A stretch of 64,000 nt of DNA, taken from the NCBI GenBank assembly GCA_026416125.1, contig JAOAFT010000002.1, positions 62,001 through 126,000 of the forward strand, written 5' to 3'. The notes beneath the pieces are model-generated. The model was not told the origin of the DNA, ran no database searches, and saw only the letters and a list, made by a program, of their open reading frames with translations. Shown one piece after another: positions 48,938 through 57,900 of this stretch; position 1 is the first letter of the stretch, and every line of letters begins with the position of its first letter. Source of the DNA: Bacteroidota bacterium. GTDB lineage: Bacteria > Bacteroidota > Ignavibacteria > UBA10030. A program made the translations under genes and the position numbers.

Positions 48938-49912
48938 TTACTTTCCTAACAGTTTTTTTACCTCTTGCGTCAGTGCGGGAACAATTTCGAACGCATCGCC
49001 CACAATACCATAGTCTGCAATTTGGAAAATTGGTGCATCCTTATCTTTGTTTATAGCTACAATATACTTGGATGAAGACATTCCTGCAACATGCTGAATT
49101 GATCCAGATACTCCTACTGCAATGTACAACGTTGGCGAAACTGTTTTCCCTGTTTGTCCTACTTGATCTCCATGTGGCCGCCACCCAGCATCAACAGCTG
49201 CACGGGATGCGCCAACAGCACCACCTAACACCTCTGCTAGGTCTTCAAGCATCTTGAAGTTCTCCGGACCTTTCAACCCACGACCACCAGTAATTACAAT
49301 ATCAGCTTCTGCTACGTCGAGTTTACCACTTCCTATTGTTACAGCCGTTGTCCTTGCTGTAAAGTCAGCATCTTGTAAACTCACCGAGACAACATCACAC
49401 TGTGGGCGTGTACCATCAATTGATTGAACAGCAAATACATTCGGACGAATTGTAAGTACTTTCACAGGTGTTGTAATTTTCACGTCAGCGAGAACTTTGC
49501 CTCCATACATCGGGCGTGTTGCACGAATGTCACCATCTTGTATATCTACTGCAATACAATCGGCTGCTAATCCAGCATTAAGCTTTACCGCTACACGCGG
49601 TGCACAATCTTTTCCAAGCGCCGTGGCACTCAGAAGTACGACCGTTGCATTTTCTCTTGCTGCCATCTCAACTATAATTCTGGCATACGCTATTGGTGAG
49701 TAAAGTGCTAATTTTGGGTCCTGAACAACAAGTACACGATGTGCTCCATATTCCCCTAATTCCGATGCAATACCATCAATACTATCACCAATAACGAGAG
49801 CAATGACTTCGCCACCTGTCTGTTGTGCTAAAGTATATGCAACACTTACTACTTCAAACGCTGCTTTTTTGAATTTTCCATTTCGTTGTTCGGCAAATGC
49901 AAGAATTTTCAT
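48938..49912 (-). CDS. etfA: Electron transfer flavoprotein alpha subunit
   Basis: EtfA binds the FAD that carries electrons from acyl-CoA dehydrogenases to the quinone pool. From ATG 49912 the protein has 324 residues. The C-terminal FAD domain shows V-I-T-G-G-R-G-L-K-G, S-R-A-A-V-D-A-G, G-Q-T-G-K-T-V and the loop S-G-S-I-Q-H-V-A-G. It is co-transcribed with etfB. No dehydrogenase partner or Etf-quinone oxidoreductase is in the window. Confidence 0.95.
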   Translation of the reverse strand: MKILAFAEQRNGKFKKAAFEVVSVAYTLAQQTGGEVIALVIGDSIDGIASELGEYGAHRVLVVQDPKLALYSPIAYARIIVEMAARENATVVLLSATALGKDCAPRVAVKLNAGLAADCIAVDIQDGDIRATRPMYGGKVLADVKITTPVKVLTIRPNVFAVQSIDGTRPQCDVVSVSLQDADFTARTTAVTIGSGKLDVAEADIVITGGRGLKGPENFKMLEDLAEVLGGAVGASRAAVDAGWRPHGDQVGQTGKTVSPTLYIAVGVSGSIQHVAGMSSSKYIVAINKDKDAPIFQIADYGIVGDAFEIVPALTQEVKKLLGK

Positions 49913-49938
49913 ACGTTCAATATCCTCCTCTTGTTCCA

Positions 49939-50685
49939 TCAAAGTATTTTTGCTTCCTCATGGAGTAATCGTACAAGCTCTGGTACTGCCGATACGTCTG
50001 TACCAACAATTTTTCCAGTACCTTTTGAAGGTGGTCGTCGTATAGCTACGACTTCAACTTTCTGAGCTACCTGACTTGGTATGCGTTCTTCTATCGGCTT
50101 ACTTTTCGCAGCCATAATTCCTTTTAGAGCCGGATACCGTGGTTCATTTAATCCTTTCTGAGCAGTGAAAAGAGCCGGCAGCGTAACTTCAACAGTTTCT
50201 CGCCCACCCTCTATTTCACGTTCAACAATCGCTTGCGCACCCTCAAGTTTCATGCTTACAACCACAGATACAGATGGAATGCCAAGGAGCTCAGCAATCA
50301 TCACCCCAACTGCTGCATTGTCAGCATCAATCGATTGCTTCCCACAGAGGATAACATCAGGAGCAACATCTTTTATGTACTCAGCAAGCGCTGTAGCTAC
50401 ACCAAAAGAGTCACGTGTCGATTCATCTTTCAAAAGCACGGCTTTGTCGACTCCCATTGCTAATGCTTTTCGTAGTGTTTCTTTGTGCGAATCGCCTCCA
50501 AGTGAAACAGCGATAACTTCGCCACCATGTTTCTCTTTTATCCGGAGTGCTTCCTCGATCGCAAACTCATCGTAAGGATTAAGGACAAAAGCAACTCCCG
50601 TTTTGTCAATTGATTTCCCATCAGGTGCAACATTAATTTTTGCTGCCGAATCAGGGACATGGTTAACACAAACAACTACGTTCAT
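49939..50685 (-). CDS. etfB: Electron transfer flavoprotein beta subunit
   Basis: EtfB pairs with EtfA and holds AMP in ordinary Etf. From ATG 50685 (GTAGGAGTT directly upstream) it has 248 residues, the usual length; the longer open frame upstream is not conserved. Signatures are D-E-F-A-I-E-E-A-L-R, G-K-Q-S-I-D-A-D-N-A-A-V-G and the C-terminal A-K-S-K-P-I-E. Whether the pair is bifurcating cannot be judged here. Confidence 0.95.
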   Translation of the reverse strand: MNVVVCVNHVPDSAAKINVAPDGKSIDKTGVAFVLNPYDEFAIEEALRIKEKHGGEVIAVSLGGDSHKETLRKALAMGVDKAVLLKDESTRDSFGVATALAEYIKDVAPDVILCGKQSIDADNAAVGVMIAELLGIPSVSVVVSMKLEGAQAIVEREIEGGRETVEVTLPALFTAQKGLNEPRYPALKGIMAAKSKPIEERIPSQVAQKVEVVAIRRPPSKGTGKIVGTDVSAVPELVRLLHEEAKIL

Positions 50686-50829
50686 AACTCCTACCTTTGT
50701 TATTATACATGCATTGATTGTTACTAACTGTATCAAGGTATAAAAGTTTTCTAATATGGGCAAGTGTTGGAAGTTGTTATATAGTCTGCTCAACTCTCTA
50801 CGAAATCATGCAACTGAATACTCTTTACT

Positions 50830-51957
50830 TTATCGAAGTCGTTTGCGGAAACGAAGAACACTCAATGTAAAAATTGAAATACCAAAAATTAACAGTGCGA
50901 GTACTTGCGGCCAAAGAATAGTAAGACCAACACCTTTTAAGAACAAACCACGTACAATAACAAAGAAGTATCGTAGTGGAAGAAAGTAGGAAACGAATTG
51001 AATTATTCGAGGCATATTTTCAATTGGAAATACAAATCCTGAAAAGAATATCATAGGAAGAATGAAAAAGAATATTGCTGTCATCATCGCTTGCTGTTGA
51101 GTACGTGAAATTGTAGAGATAAACAAGCCTAACCCTAAGGTTGTAAGAAGAAAAATTCCACACAACACAAAGAGGAGAAGGACACCTCCTTTCACTGGTA
51201 AATCGAAGACAAGCGTCGTAAATACAACCACGAGAAACACATCGATCATCCCAATCGTGAGGAACGGGAGAAGTTTCCCTACAATGAGGTGAATTGGCTT
51301 CACCGGTGTTACAATTAACTGTTCTAATGTACCCATTTCCTTCTCACGCACAATCGCCATCGAAGTCAAAATCATTGTCATGATAACCAATAGTAACCCT
51401 AACACCCCAGGAACCATGAAATTTCTACTCTTTAATTCAGGGTTATACCAAATACGTGGTACAGAAATAATTCGCGGTGGGGCTTTGATCGCACCATACT
51501 TTACGAGAGATTCAACGATTGTATTCTGAGCTACATTCTGTACTATAAGCATTGCATAGGAAAAAGCTGTACTTGCAGACGTTGTCTCAGAACCATCAGC
51601 GATGCATTGGACTTGTGTCTGTTGCCCATTAGCAAGTTTTCGTTCATATCCCCGAGGTATAATAAGAGCTATGGATGCCTGACCATTGTCGAGCCACCGA
51701 TCAACCTCAGATTCCCGTCCAACTGCTGCAACAATACGAAAATAACCGCTCGCAACAAAGTTTTCTACAAGGTACCGACTCGATGCTGAGTTATCTCGAT
51801 CGCAAACTACTAACGGAATATCTCGGACATCGAGCGATGCTGCATACCCCAAAACAATTAACTGAATGACGGGAGGAATAAAACTCATAACAAACATCTT
51901 CTTATCATGGATAAACTGTATTAATTCTTTCTTTACTATGTGTAAAACGATTCGCAT
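50830..51957 (-). CDS. ABC-2 type efflux permease, YbhR-like
   Basis: This 375-residue permease has an N-terminal membrane helix, a large extracytoplasmic loop (about residues 45-170) and five membrane helices with R-E-K-E-M-G-T-L-E-Q-L-I-V-T-P before the core. It is the last gene of the TetR-HlyD-ABC operon and corresponds by position to YbhR. It starts 4 bases after its sister permease. The substrate is not predictable. Confidence 0.88.
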   Translation of the reverse strand: MRIVLHIVKKELIQFIHDKKMFVMSFIPPVIQLIVLGYAASLDVRDIPLVVCDRDNSASSRYLVENFVASGYFRIVAAVGRESEVDRWLDNGQASIALIIPRGYERKLANGQQTQVQCIADGSETTSASTAFSYAMLIVQNVAQNTIVESLVKYGAIKAPPRIISVPRIWYNPELKSRNFMVPGVLGLLLVIMTMILTSMAIVREKEMGTLEQLIVTPVKPIHLIVGKLLPFLTIGMIDVFLVVVFTTLVFDLPVKGGVLLLFVLCGIFLLTTLGLGLFISTISRTQQQAMMTAIFFFILPMIFFSGFVFPIENMPRIIQFVSYFLPLRYFFVIVRGLFLKGVGLTILWPQVLALLIFGISIFTLSVLRFRKRLR

Positions 51958-51961
51958 ACTA

Positions 51962-53086
51962 TTACCGTAATGCTTTTTTCATCCGCACGATTGTACCACT
52001 AAGAATAATGACTGTGAAAATTGTAAGATAAAGCACCTGATCCCAAAATGCTTCAATTCCAACACCTTTGAGAATAATTGACCGTAATCCAACGAGGAAG
52101 TACCGCGCTGGTACTAGGTAGGTGATTACTTGAATAATCTCCGGCATATTCCGAATAGGAAACACAAATCCAGAGAGAATAAAAGTTGGTAACAATGTTG
52201 TTACAGCAGCTATCATGAACGCTACTTGTTGTGTTTCAGCAATTGTTGAAATAAATAAACCCATTCCTAATGCCGCAACGAGATAAATTACAGTAACACA
52301 ACTTAGTAAGAGTATACTCCCCTTGATTGTAACATCGAAAAGAGCGAATCCCACTCCAAGAATGATGATCGTCGCAATAATTGAAAGGACAATGTATGGG
52401 ATTGTTTTCCCAATAATTAACTCTGCTGGACTCAGTGGTGCTACGAGCAATTGCTCCATAGTACCTAGTTCCCGTTCACGTACAACAGAGAGTGCCGTTG
52501 ATATAACTGCAGTCACCATCATAATGAACGCAATGAGCCCAGGAACCATGAATTTTGCACTCTTGAGTTCAGGATTATACCACAATCGTGGTCTGTAATC
52601 TATCGGTATTGTCAGTGACGTTTTCCCACTTCGTTGAAATGCATCCATAACAATTTTCAATGAGTATTGTTGAACTATAGAATTTACATACCCCAACACA
52701 ATCGTACCTGCGGTTGAATTTGTTCCATCAATAAGTACCTGTACTTTTGTTTCGATATTCCTCGCTAAATCGTACGAAAACCTTGAAGGAATGACAAGCA
52801 CAACACGTACTTGTTCCCCATCAAGACGCTTATCAATTTGAGATGGATGAGTTAGGTATTCAACAAAGTCGAAGTACTCCGAGGTCGTAAATTGTTCTAT
52901 AAATGATCTACTCATACTCGATCTATCTTCATCATACACAGCAAATCTTGTGTGTTTCACATCAAAATTGAGTGCATAACCGAACATAAAGAGCATAAGT
53001 CCTGGAATGAATAGGAGTACAGTCAGAATACGCTTATCGCGTCGTAACTGGCGAAATTCTTTTACGATAACAGGTACAATATTCAT
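51962..53086 (-). CDS. ABC-2 type efflux permease, YbhS-like
   Basis: This 374-residue permease is similar in plan to the next gene: one N-terminal helix, a large external domain and five C-terminal helices, with R-E-R-E-L-G-T-M-E-Q-L-L-V-A-P. The two probably form a heterodimer. It overlaps the upstream ATPase by 4 bases. By position it corresponds to YbhS. Confidence 0.88.
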   Translation of the reverse strand: MNIVPVIVKEFRQLRRDKRILTVLLFIPGLMLFMFGYALNFDVKHTRFAVYDEDRSSMSRSFIEQFTTSEYFDFVEYLTHPSQIDKRLDGEQVRVVLVIPSRFSYDLARNIETKVQVLIDGTNSTAGTIVLGYVNSIVQQYSLKIVMDAFQRSGKTSLTIPIDYRPRLWYNPELKSAKFMVPGLIAFIMMVTAVISTALSVVRERELGTMEQLLVAPLSPAELIIGKTIPYIVLSIIATIIILGVGFALFDVTIKGSILLLSCVTVIYLVAALGMGLFISTIAETQQVAFMIAAVTTLLPTFILSGFVFPIRNMPEIIQVITYLVPARYFLVGLRSIILKGVGIEAFWDQVLYLTIFTVIILSGTIVRMKKALR

Positions 53087-54045
53087 GATTCAGTATGGAA
53101 TGAGTTTTGTTCTTGGTGTAGTACTGTGTGAATAAAAACGTCTTCCAACGACGGAATAGTCTTTTCAACTTTCCGAATTTCAAAGCCATTCTTTTCGAGT
53201 ATTTTTCGAATTTTAAGCCCTGCACGAGGAACATTCTGAACACTGACGTGAAATGCTGTACCAAACATCGATGTTTCTGCCACCCACTCTTCTGCCTGAA
53301 GAACTTCCATTGCTTCGAGTGGTTGAGTACTCTCTACTTCATACACAGTGTATCCACTGAGCTTCTGCTTCAGTTCTGTTGGTGTTCCAAGAGCAATGAG
53401 TTTACCCCCATACATCAACCCGAGTCTTGTGCAGTGTTCTGCTTCATCCATGTAATGGGTTGTTACAAAAACTGTGGTTCCTTGATTAGAAAGTTCATAG
53501 ATTAAATCCCAAAAAATTCTTCGGGATATAGGATCAACACCGCTCGTTGGTTCATCTAAAAAGAGTATCGGTGGTTCATGGAGTATAGTACAGCCAAGTG
53601 CAAGTCGTTGTTTCCAACCGCTTGGGAGTTCGCCTGTGAGCACTTTTTCTTGACCTCTCAAACCAGCTATATCAAGTGCCCAATGTTTTCGTACTTCAAG
53701 TCGTTCACTTTCCAAACCATATATGCCACCAAAGAATATAAGATTCTGTTCGACAGTTAAATCCTCGTAAAGAGAGAATCGTTGCGACATGTACCCGATG
53801 CACTTCTTTACCTCATCGGGTTCTCTTCGTACATCGAATCCACCAACCCATGCATTTCCATCTGTGGGTTCAAGGATTCCACATAACATTCGGATTGTTG
53901 TTGATTTCCCTGCTCCATTAGGGCCAAGGAATCCGAAAATTTCTCCTTTTTCCACTACGAAGGATACACTATCTACTGCAACAAATAGCCCGAACTTCTT
54001 CGTTAATGAACGAACAACAATAGGATGTTCAAAGTGTCCAATCAT
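53083..54045 (-). CDS. ABC transporter ATP-binding protein, equivalent to YbhF C-terminal half
   Basis: This 320-residue ATPase has Walker A G-P-N-G-A-G-K-S-T, a variant signature L-P-S-G-W-K-Q-R in place of the usual LSGG, and Walker B L-F-L-D-E-P-T-S-G-V-D-P. The LPxGW type of signature is seen in the second ATPase domain of E. coli YbhF. A C-terminal domain of about 90 residues follows. It overlaps the YbhS-like permease by 4 bases. Confidence 0.88.
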   Translation of the reverse strand: MIGHFEHPIVVRSLTKKFGLFVAVDSVSFVVEKGEIFGFLGPNGAGKSTTIRMLCGILEPTDGNAWVGGFDVRREPDEVKKCIGYMSQRFSLYEDLTVEQNLIFFGGIYGLESERLEVRKHWALDIAGLRGQEKVLTGELPSGWKQRLALGCTILHEPPILFLDEPTSGVDPISRRIFWDLIYELSNQGTTVFVTTHYMDEAEHCTRLGLMYGGKLIALGTPTELKQKLSGYTVYEVESTQPLEAMEVLQAEEWVAETSMFGTAFHVSVQNVPRAGLKIRKILEKNGFEIRKVEKTIPSLEDVFIHTVLHQEQNSFHTES

Positions 54046-54379
54046 TACAAAGTTCCCACTACCTTCTTAAACGAGTAAGTATTAAATAATTACCAATTGT
54101 AACGTGTGTAAACCTTAATTTTACCAGAAGAAACTTTGTTTTGGCATTTGTTAACTCAGGTACTTATTACAAGCTCTGCTTTAATTTTTTTCGCTGTTTG
54201 GTACTATTCTTCAGCAGTTGATAGTTCTCCTTGCACATATAAAGAAGGACTACTAACCCTTATACGGGTAAATGTACACAAGCATTTTGATAATTATCAG
54301 AGAAGCATTTGTCGTTCTGAACGCGAATCCAAGATAGTTTTTACACCTAATAGCAATAAATTAATAATTTTACCTGTGA
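54046..54379. other. 334-base gap between the two ATPase genes
   Basis: No convincing gene. A plus-strand frame crossing it is poorly supported. It contains a 12-base palindrome TGATAATTATCA at 54288-54299 of unknown meaning, and it separates two halves of what is one gene (ybhF) in E. coli. Confidence 0.6.
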
Positions 54380-55324
54380 TCACCCATGCCTCATGGATTT
54401 CGATGTCATTTGTGCAACAAATACATCTTCCAACGATGCCGTTGTCAGCCGATAGTCTACTATATCAATTTTATGGCCACGTAAAAGGTTGAGAATAGTT
54501 TTTACCTTCCGCTCCTTCTTTGATACTAGAACATGAACTCGATCACCGTACAATTGGACTTGCTCCTTCCCAAAGTGTTCAACAAGCACTGCGAACGCAG
54601 AACGTGCATGAGAACATACTACTTCGATGACTCCATATGGAAATGTTGTACGTATAGCTTGCGGTGTATCACAAGTCAAAATAGTTCCCTCACTCATTAA
54701 TGCAATTCTACTGCAACGCTCTGCTTCATCGAGGTATGGAGTTGTAACTATTATTGTTAACCCCTCTTTCAAGAAACTCAGGAGAATTTTCCAGAACTCT
54801 CTCCGTGACACTGGGTCTACACCCGTTGTTGGTTCATCGAGAAAAATAATTTCAGGTGAATGAATAAGTGTACAAATGAGTGCAAGCTTCTGTTTCATAC
54901 CACCAGAAAGAGCACCAGCTAAACGGTCACTGTATGGTGCTAATCGAGTAATCTCGAGGAGTTGTTGTTGTCGACGTTCGTAATGTTTAAGACCATGAAT
55001 TTTTGCAAAGAATTCAATGTTCTCATTTACCGTTAAGTCGTGGTACAAACTGAAGCGTTGGGATAAATATCCAAGGCAGCGCTTAATGTGCTCACGTTCA
55101 CGAGTAGTGTCGTATCCTGCCACAGTGATTACTCCAGAGGTTGGCTTGAGGATACCACACATCATCCGAATAATTGTAGTCTTCCCAGCTCCATCTGGAC
55201 CAACCAAGCAAAAGAGCTCCCCACGGTATACAGAAATGGAAATCTCCTTTATCGCTTCAACGGTTCTGTGTTGACCAACATACGAAAATGAGGCCTTCTC
55301 TATTGTAACTATCGGCTCTATCAT
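54380..55324 (-). CDS. ABC transporter ATP-binding protein, equivalent to YbhF N-terminal half
   Basis: This 314-residue ATPase has Walker A G-P-D-G-A-G-K-T-T, the standard signature L-S-G-G-M-K-Q-K, and Walker B I-F-L-D-E-P-T-T-G-V-D-P. The GPDGAGKTT and LSGGMKQK combination is like that of the first ATPase domain of YbhF. It overlaps the adaptor gene by 4 bases and, with the second ATPase, probably makes a heterodimeric motor. Confidence 0.88.
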   Translation of the reverse strand: MIEPIVTIEKASFSYVGQHRTVEAIKEISISVYRGELFCLVGPDGAGKTTIIRMMCGILKPTSGVITVAGYDTTREREHIKRCLGYLSQRFSLYHDLTVNENIEFFAKIHGLKHYERRQQQLLEITRLAPYSDRLAGALSGGMKQKLALICTLIHSPEIIFLDEPTTGVDPVSRREFWKILLSFLKEGLTIIVTTPYLDEAERCSRIALMSEGTILTCDTPQAIRTTFPYGVIEVVCSHARSAFAVLVEHFGKEQVQLYGDRVHVLVSKKERKVKTILNLLRGHKIDIVDYRLTTASLEDVFVAQMTSKSMRHG

Positions 55325-56232
55325 TGAAGAATCACATCAGCGGGAATTCCAGCTTTAAGAATTTTCTCTGGATTCTGAACCTTAATCTTTACAGCAAACA
55401 CCAATTTTGTTCGTTCGTCTTTTGTTTGAACGTTCCTGGGCGTAAACTCAGCTATCGATGCTATATAGGTCACACGTCCAGAAAATACTCGATTCTTAAA
55501 TGCATCGACCCGTACATCCGCACGTTGCCCGTGCGACACATATGGTAATTCCGATTCTGGTACATAGATTCGTACGTACATTTCGTTAATATTTGCAATC
55601 CGGAGTACTGCCATTCCTTGTGTTATCAATTCACCCTGTTCCACATATTTCCGAACAACTACCCCATTCATAGTGGCACGAATGGTACAATCCATAATTT
55701 TCTTTTCAAGTAACTCACTCTGAGCAACAGCTTGTTCCCAACGGGCACGAGCAGTTTGGATTTCTTCGTACCGACTCCCTTTCTTTAATTTTTCAAAGTT
55801 CTGAAACGCAACAATGTATCGAGTTTCAGCATCGTCCAACTGTTTTCTAGAGATACTCTTTGCAGAGTAGAGTTCTTTCATCCGTTCATAATCCTCTTTT
55901 GCACTTCGATAGTTTGCTTCAGCTTGTATAATGTCTTCTTCACGTGTTCCTTTCAACGCTAAACGGTACTGTGCGTAAAGTGCATGTGCATTCGCTTGGG
56001 CTTGCTTCAACTGTAAGGTATATTCAGTTGGATCAATACTAAGGAGTGTATCACCTTGAACAACCTCAGAACCTTCATCTACGTAGATCCGCTGCACTAT
56101 TCCACTAACCTGAGCACTGACAAGTGATTCCGTTGCCTCCAGAGTACCAGTGGCTTCAATAGTAGGTTTTTTATCTCCTCCACATCCCCCTACTATGACG
56201 GCGCTTACTAACGCACATAGTAGCTTTTTCAT
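55321..56232 (-). CDS. HlyD-family periplasmic adaptor lipoprotein, YbhG-like
   Basis: This 303-residue adaptor has a signal with lipobox V-G-G-C (about residues 14-17). Its biotinyl-lipoyl domain is split in the usual way (V-S-A-Q-V-S-G-I-V and G-D-T-L-L-S-I-D), with a coiled-coil hairpin at about residues 75-170 and a C-terminal beta-barrel part. Such adaptors link the inner-membrane pump to an outer-membrane channel, which is not encoded here. It overlaps both neighbours by 4 bases. Confidence 0.9.
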   Translation of the reverse strand: MKKLLCALVSAVIVGGCGGDKKPTIEATGTLEATESLVSAQVSGIVQRIYVDEGSEVVQGDTLLSIDPTEYTLQLKQAQANAHALYAQYRLALKGTREEDIIQAEANYRSAKEDYERMKELYSAKSISRKQLDDAETRYIVAFQNFEKLKKGSRYEEIQTARARWEQAVAQSELLEKKIMDCTIRATMNGVVVRKYVEQGELITQGMAVLRIANINEMYVRIYVPESELPYVSHGQRADVRVDAFKNRVFSGRVTYIASIAEFTPRNVQTKDERTKLVFAVKIKVQNPEKILKAGIPADVILQ

Positions 56233-56864
56233 TGTTCTAACTCCATAAAATGGTGATCGAGAGATTCAAGGAATTTGTGAATATGCCGTTTCGACTTTGA
56301 CGTAACAGCACCTTCAAGGAGAATGCATAACAATCCACGCATAGCATCGACGACGGAGAAAGACTGTTCCATAATCACTTTTGGTGTAAGTACACCTTGT
56401 ACAGCAGAAACAAACACAAGGTAGAAAAGTTCCCCAGAAATGTCTGCTCGGAAAACACCTTCTTTTTGAGCTTGCTGAAAAAGTTTTTTCCAATATAGAA
56501 CAATGATTTCCTGACGATGCCGTTCAATTTCCTTCCAATATGAGGGATAATATTTTTGCAAATCACTGATGAATTGTTGTCGTACCTTTCTCATTTCATG
56601 GCCGAGAATCACAAGAATCAAACTCAATTTCTCTTCAAAGGATTGCTCTTTTGTACATATGGCGTGCAGCTGTGTCCTAACATTTTCCCACATTCTTCGG
56701 ATAACAGCTTCAAGCAATTTATCTTTCCCTTGGAAGTACTTATAGAGCGTCTTTTTGCTAATCCCAACGTCAGCAACAATTTCATCCAATGTGACTTTGG
56801 TTATCCCGTACTCAAAAAAACGCTGTGTTGCGCTTGTGAGAATTCGTTCTTTCACTCTGTCCAT
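56229..56864 (-). CDS. TetR-family transcriptional regulator, CecR-like
   Basis: This 211-residue repressor has a standard N-terminal helix-turn-helix (I-T-K-V-T-L-D-E-I-V-A-D-V-G-I-S-K-K-T-L, continuing Y-K-Y-F, about residues 19-42) and a ligand-binding helical C-terminus. It is the first gene of the efflux operon. The inverted repeat directly before its start points to self-regulation. Confidence 0.9.
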   Translation of the reverse strand: MDRVKERILTSATQRFFEYGITKVTLDEIVADVGISKKTLYKYFQGKDKLLEAVIRRMWENVRTQLHAICTKEQSFEEKLSLILVILGHEMRKVRQQFISDLQKYYPSYWKEIERHRQEIIVLYWKKLFQQAQKEGVFRADISGELFYLVFVSAVQGVLTPKVIMEQSFSVVDAMRGLLCILLEGAVTSKSKRHIHKFLESLDHHFMELEQ

Positions 56865-56869
56865 TGATT

Positions 56870-56907
56870 ACTAATAATCCTTCGGAAACTATAAAAGTAT
56901 TATTAGT
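56870..56907 (-). promoter_or_regulatory. Putative TetR operator and promoter
   Basis: ACTAATAAT (56870-56878) and ATTATTAGT (56899-56907) form a perfect 9-base inverted repeat separated by 20 bases, ending 5 bases before the regulator's ATG. A -10-like TATAGT (minus strand, 56893-56888) lies between the arms, so bound repressor would block transcription. Confidence 0.5.
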
Positions 56908-57029
56908 GTACATAAGATAAAAAGTCTCCTTCTGCACTTCTTGCATATGATTATTTCAAGAAAATGGGAGAAAACCTTGATTTTCGTACACCTTTTTGTG
57001 TCACTCCGGAACGATGTGTTTCTTTTAGC

Positions 57030-57824
57030 TTACTCTGTCTTCTGTGAAGATATTTTTTGCGACTTTACTGTACTCTCCTGATACTTTTCACCCAACCACC
57101 CGCCAAAGAGTGTCAATAAAAACCCCATTATAAGTCCTGTTAATAAATATGATAGAGGTACATGGAGTTGGACAATAAGATCGATGAAAATCCAATCGAG
57201 CAATACAGCAATGATGCCTGCAACAGCAGGTTCTTTAATTGTTTCCCCAGGTGAGTGGAGACCAACTATGAATCCTGTAACAACAAGACTTAATACAAAC
57301 CCAATGAATGCTGTTTTCATAATGTGAGTAACAATGAGAGCTCCAATAACAAAAACAACAAAATTAATTAATGCAAATCCAACAATGACACCAATAATAA
57401 CCCACCTCCATTGAAAACCTTTTGGCCGATGCTCCCCTTCTTCTTCGGTGCTCCCTTGTAACTGTTCACCGACCCAACCACCAATCCACGAAAAACTAAT
57501 ACCCATAAGTAGTAAAAGGAAATCGAGTATGACAGTTTGCTGAATATCTTTCGTTTTGAGGAGGAGAAGAAGGATGAGCATTATAAGGAGTACAATTGCT
57601 CCACCGATCGTTGATTCCTTGATCGTAATACCTGGAGAAAAGTACCCAATAATTGTACCCATGGTGATGAACCCTATGAGCATAACTAGTACCTGAACCT
57701 CCGGACTATGGAGTGTTGGTGCAACAATGAAGTAGGATGCCCCAACAAAGATGAGACCAACCACGATGGATGCAACAATCCACTTCCAATGCAATTGGCG
57801 CTCTTGGTGTCTTGGATTAGTCAT
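57030..57824 (-). CDS. Membrane protein with internal duplication, function unknown
   Basis: From ATG 57824 (GAGGAG upstream) it has 264 residues and about eight hydrophobic segments in two similar halves. Half one has Y-F-S-P-G-I-T-I-K-E-S (about 61-71) and G-G-W-V-G-E-Q-L-Q-G-S (115-125). Half two has L-H-S-P-G-E-T-I-K-E-P (189-199) and G-G-W-L-G-E-K-Y-Q-E-S (241-251). Each half begins with a W-x-W/W-R-W stretch before a helix. I do not recognise the family. The repeated SPGxTIKE loop suggests a shared functional site. Confidence 0.8.
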   Translation of the reverse strand: MTNPRHQERQLHWKWIVASIVVGLIFVGASYFIVAPTLHSPEVQVLVMLIGFITMGTIIGYFSPGITIKESTIGGAIVLLIMLILLLLLKTKDIQQTVILDFLLLLMGISFSWIGGWVGEQLQGSTEEEGEHRPKGFQWRWVIIGVIVGFALINFVVFVIGALIVTHIMKTAFIGFVLSLVVTGFIVGLHSPGETIKEPAVAGIIAVLLDWIFIDLIVQLHVPLSYLLTGLIMGFLLTLFGGWLGEKYQESTVKSQKISSQKTE

Positions 57825-57900
57825 TGTTTTCTCCTCGCATAATGTTTTGTAAGTTCGTCTTAACAAAATATTGTAAAAACGAGTTCAAAATGCAATGCAC

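Noticed and set aside
50702-50707. TATAAT before etfB as a full promoter
   Set aside because: The -10 is perfect, but no acceptable -35 lies 16-18 bases upstream; the nearest TTG is 23 bases away. It was not listed as a feature.
54288-54299. Palindrome TGATAATTATCA, reminiscent of a Fur half-box
   Set aside because: It is only 12 A/T-rich bases, shorter than a Fur box, and is expected by chance in such a region; it is noted only as part of the gap.
54136-54492. 118-codon plus-strand frame in the gap between the ATPase genes
   Set aside because: It runs into the conserved ATPase on the other strand and has no ribosome-binding site or family resemblance.
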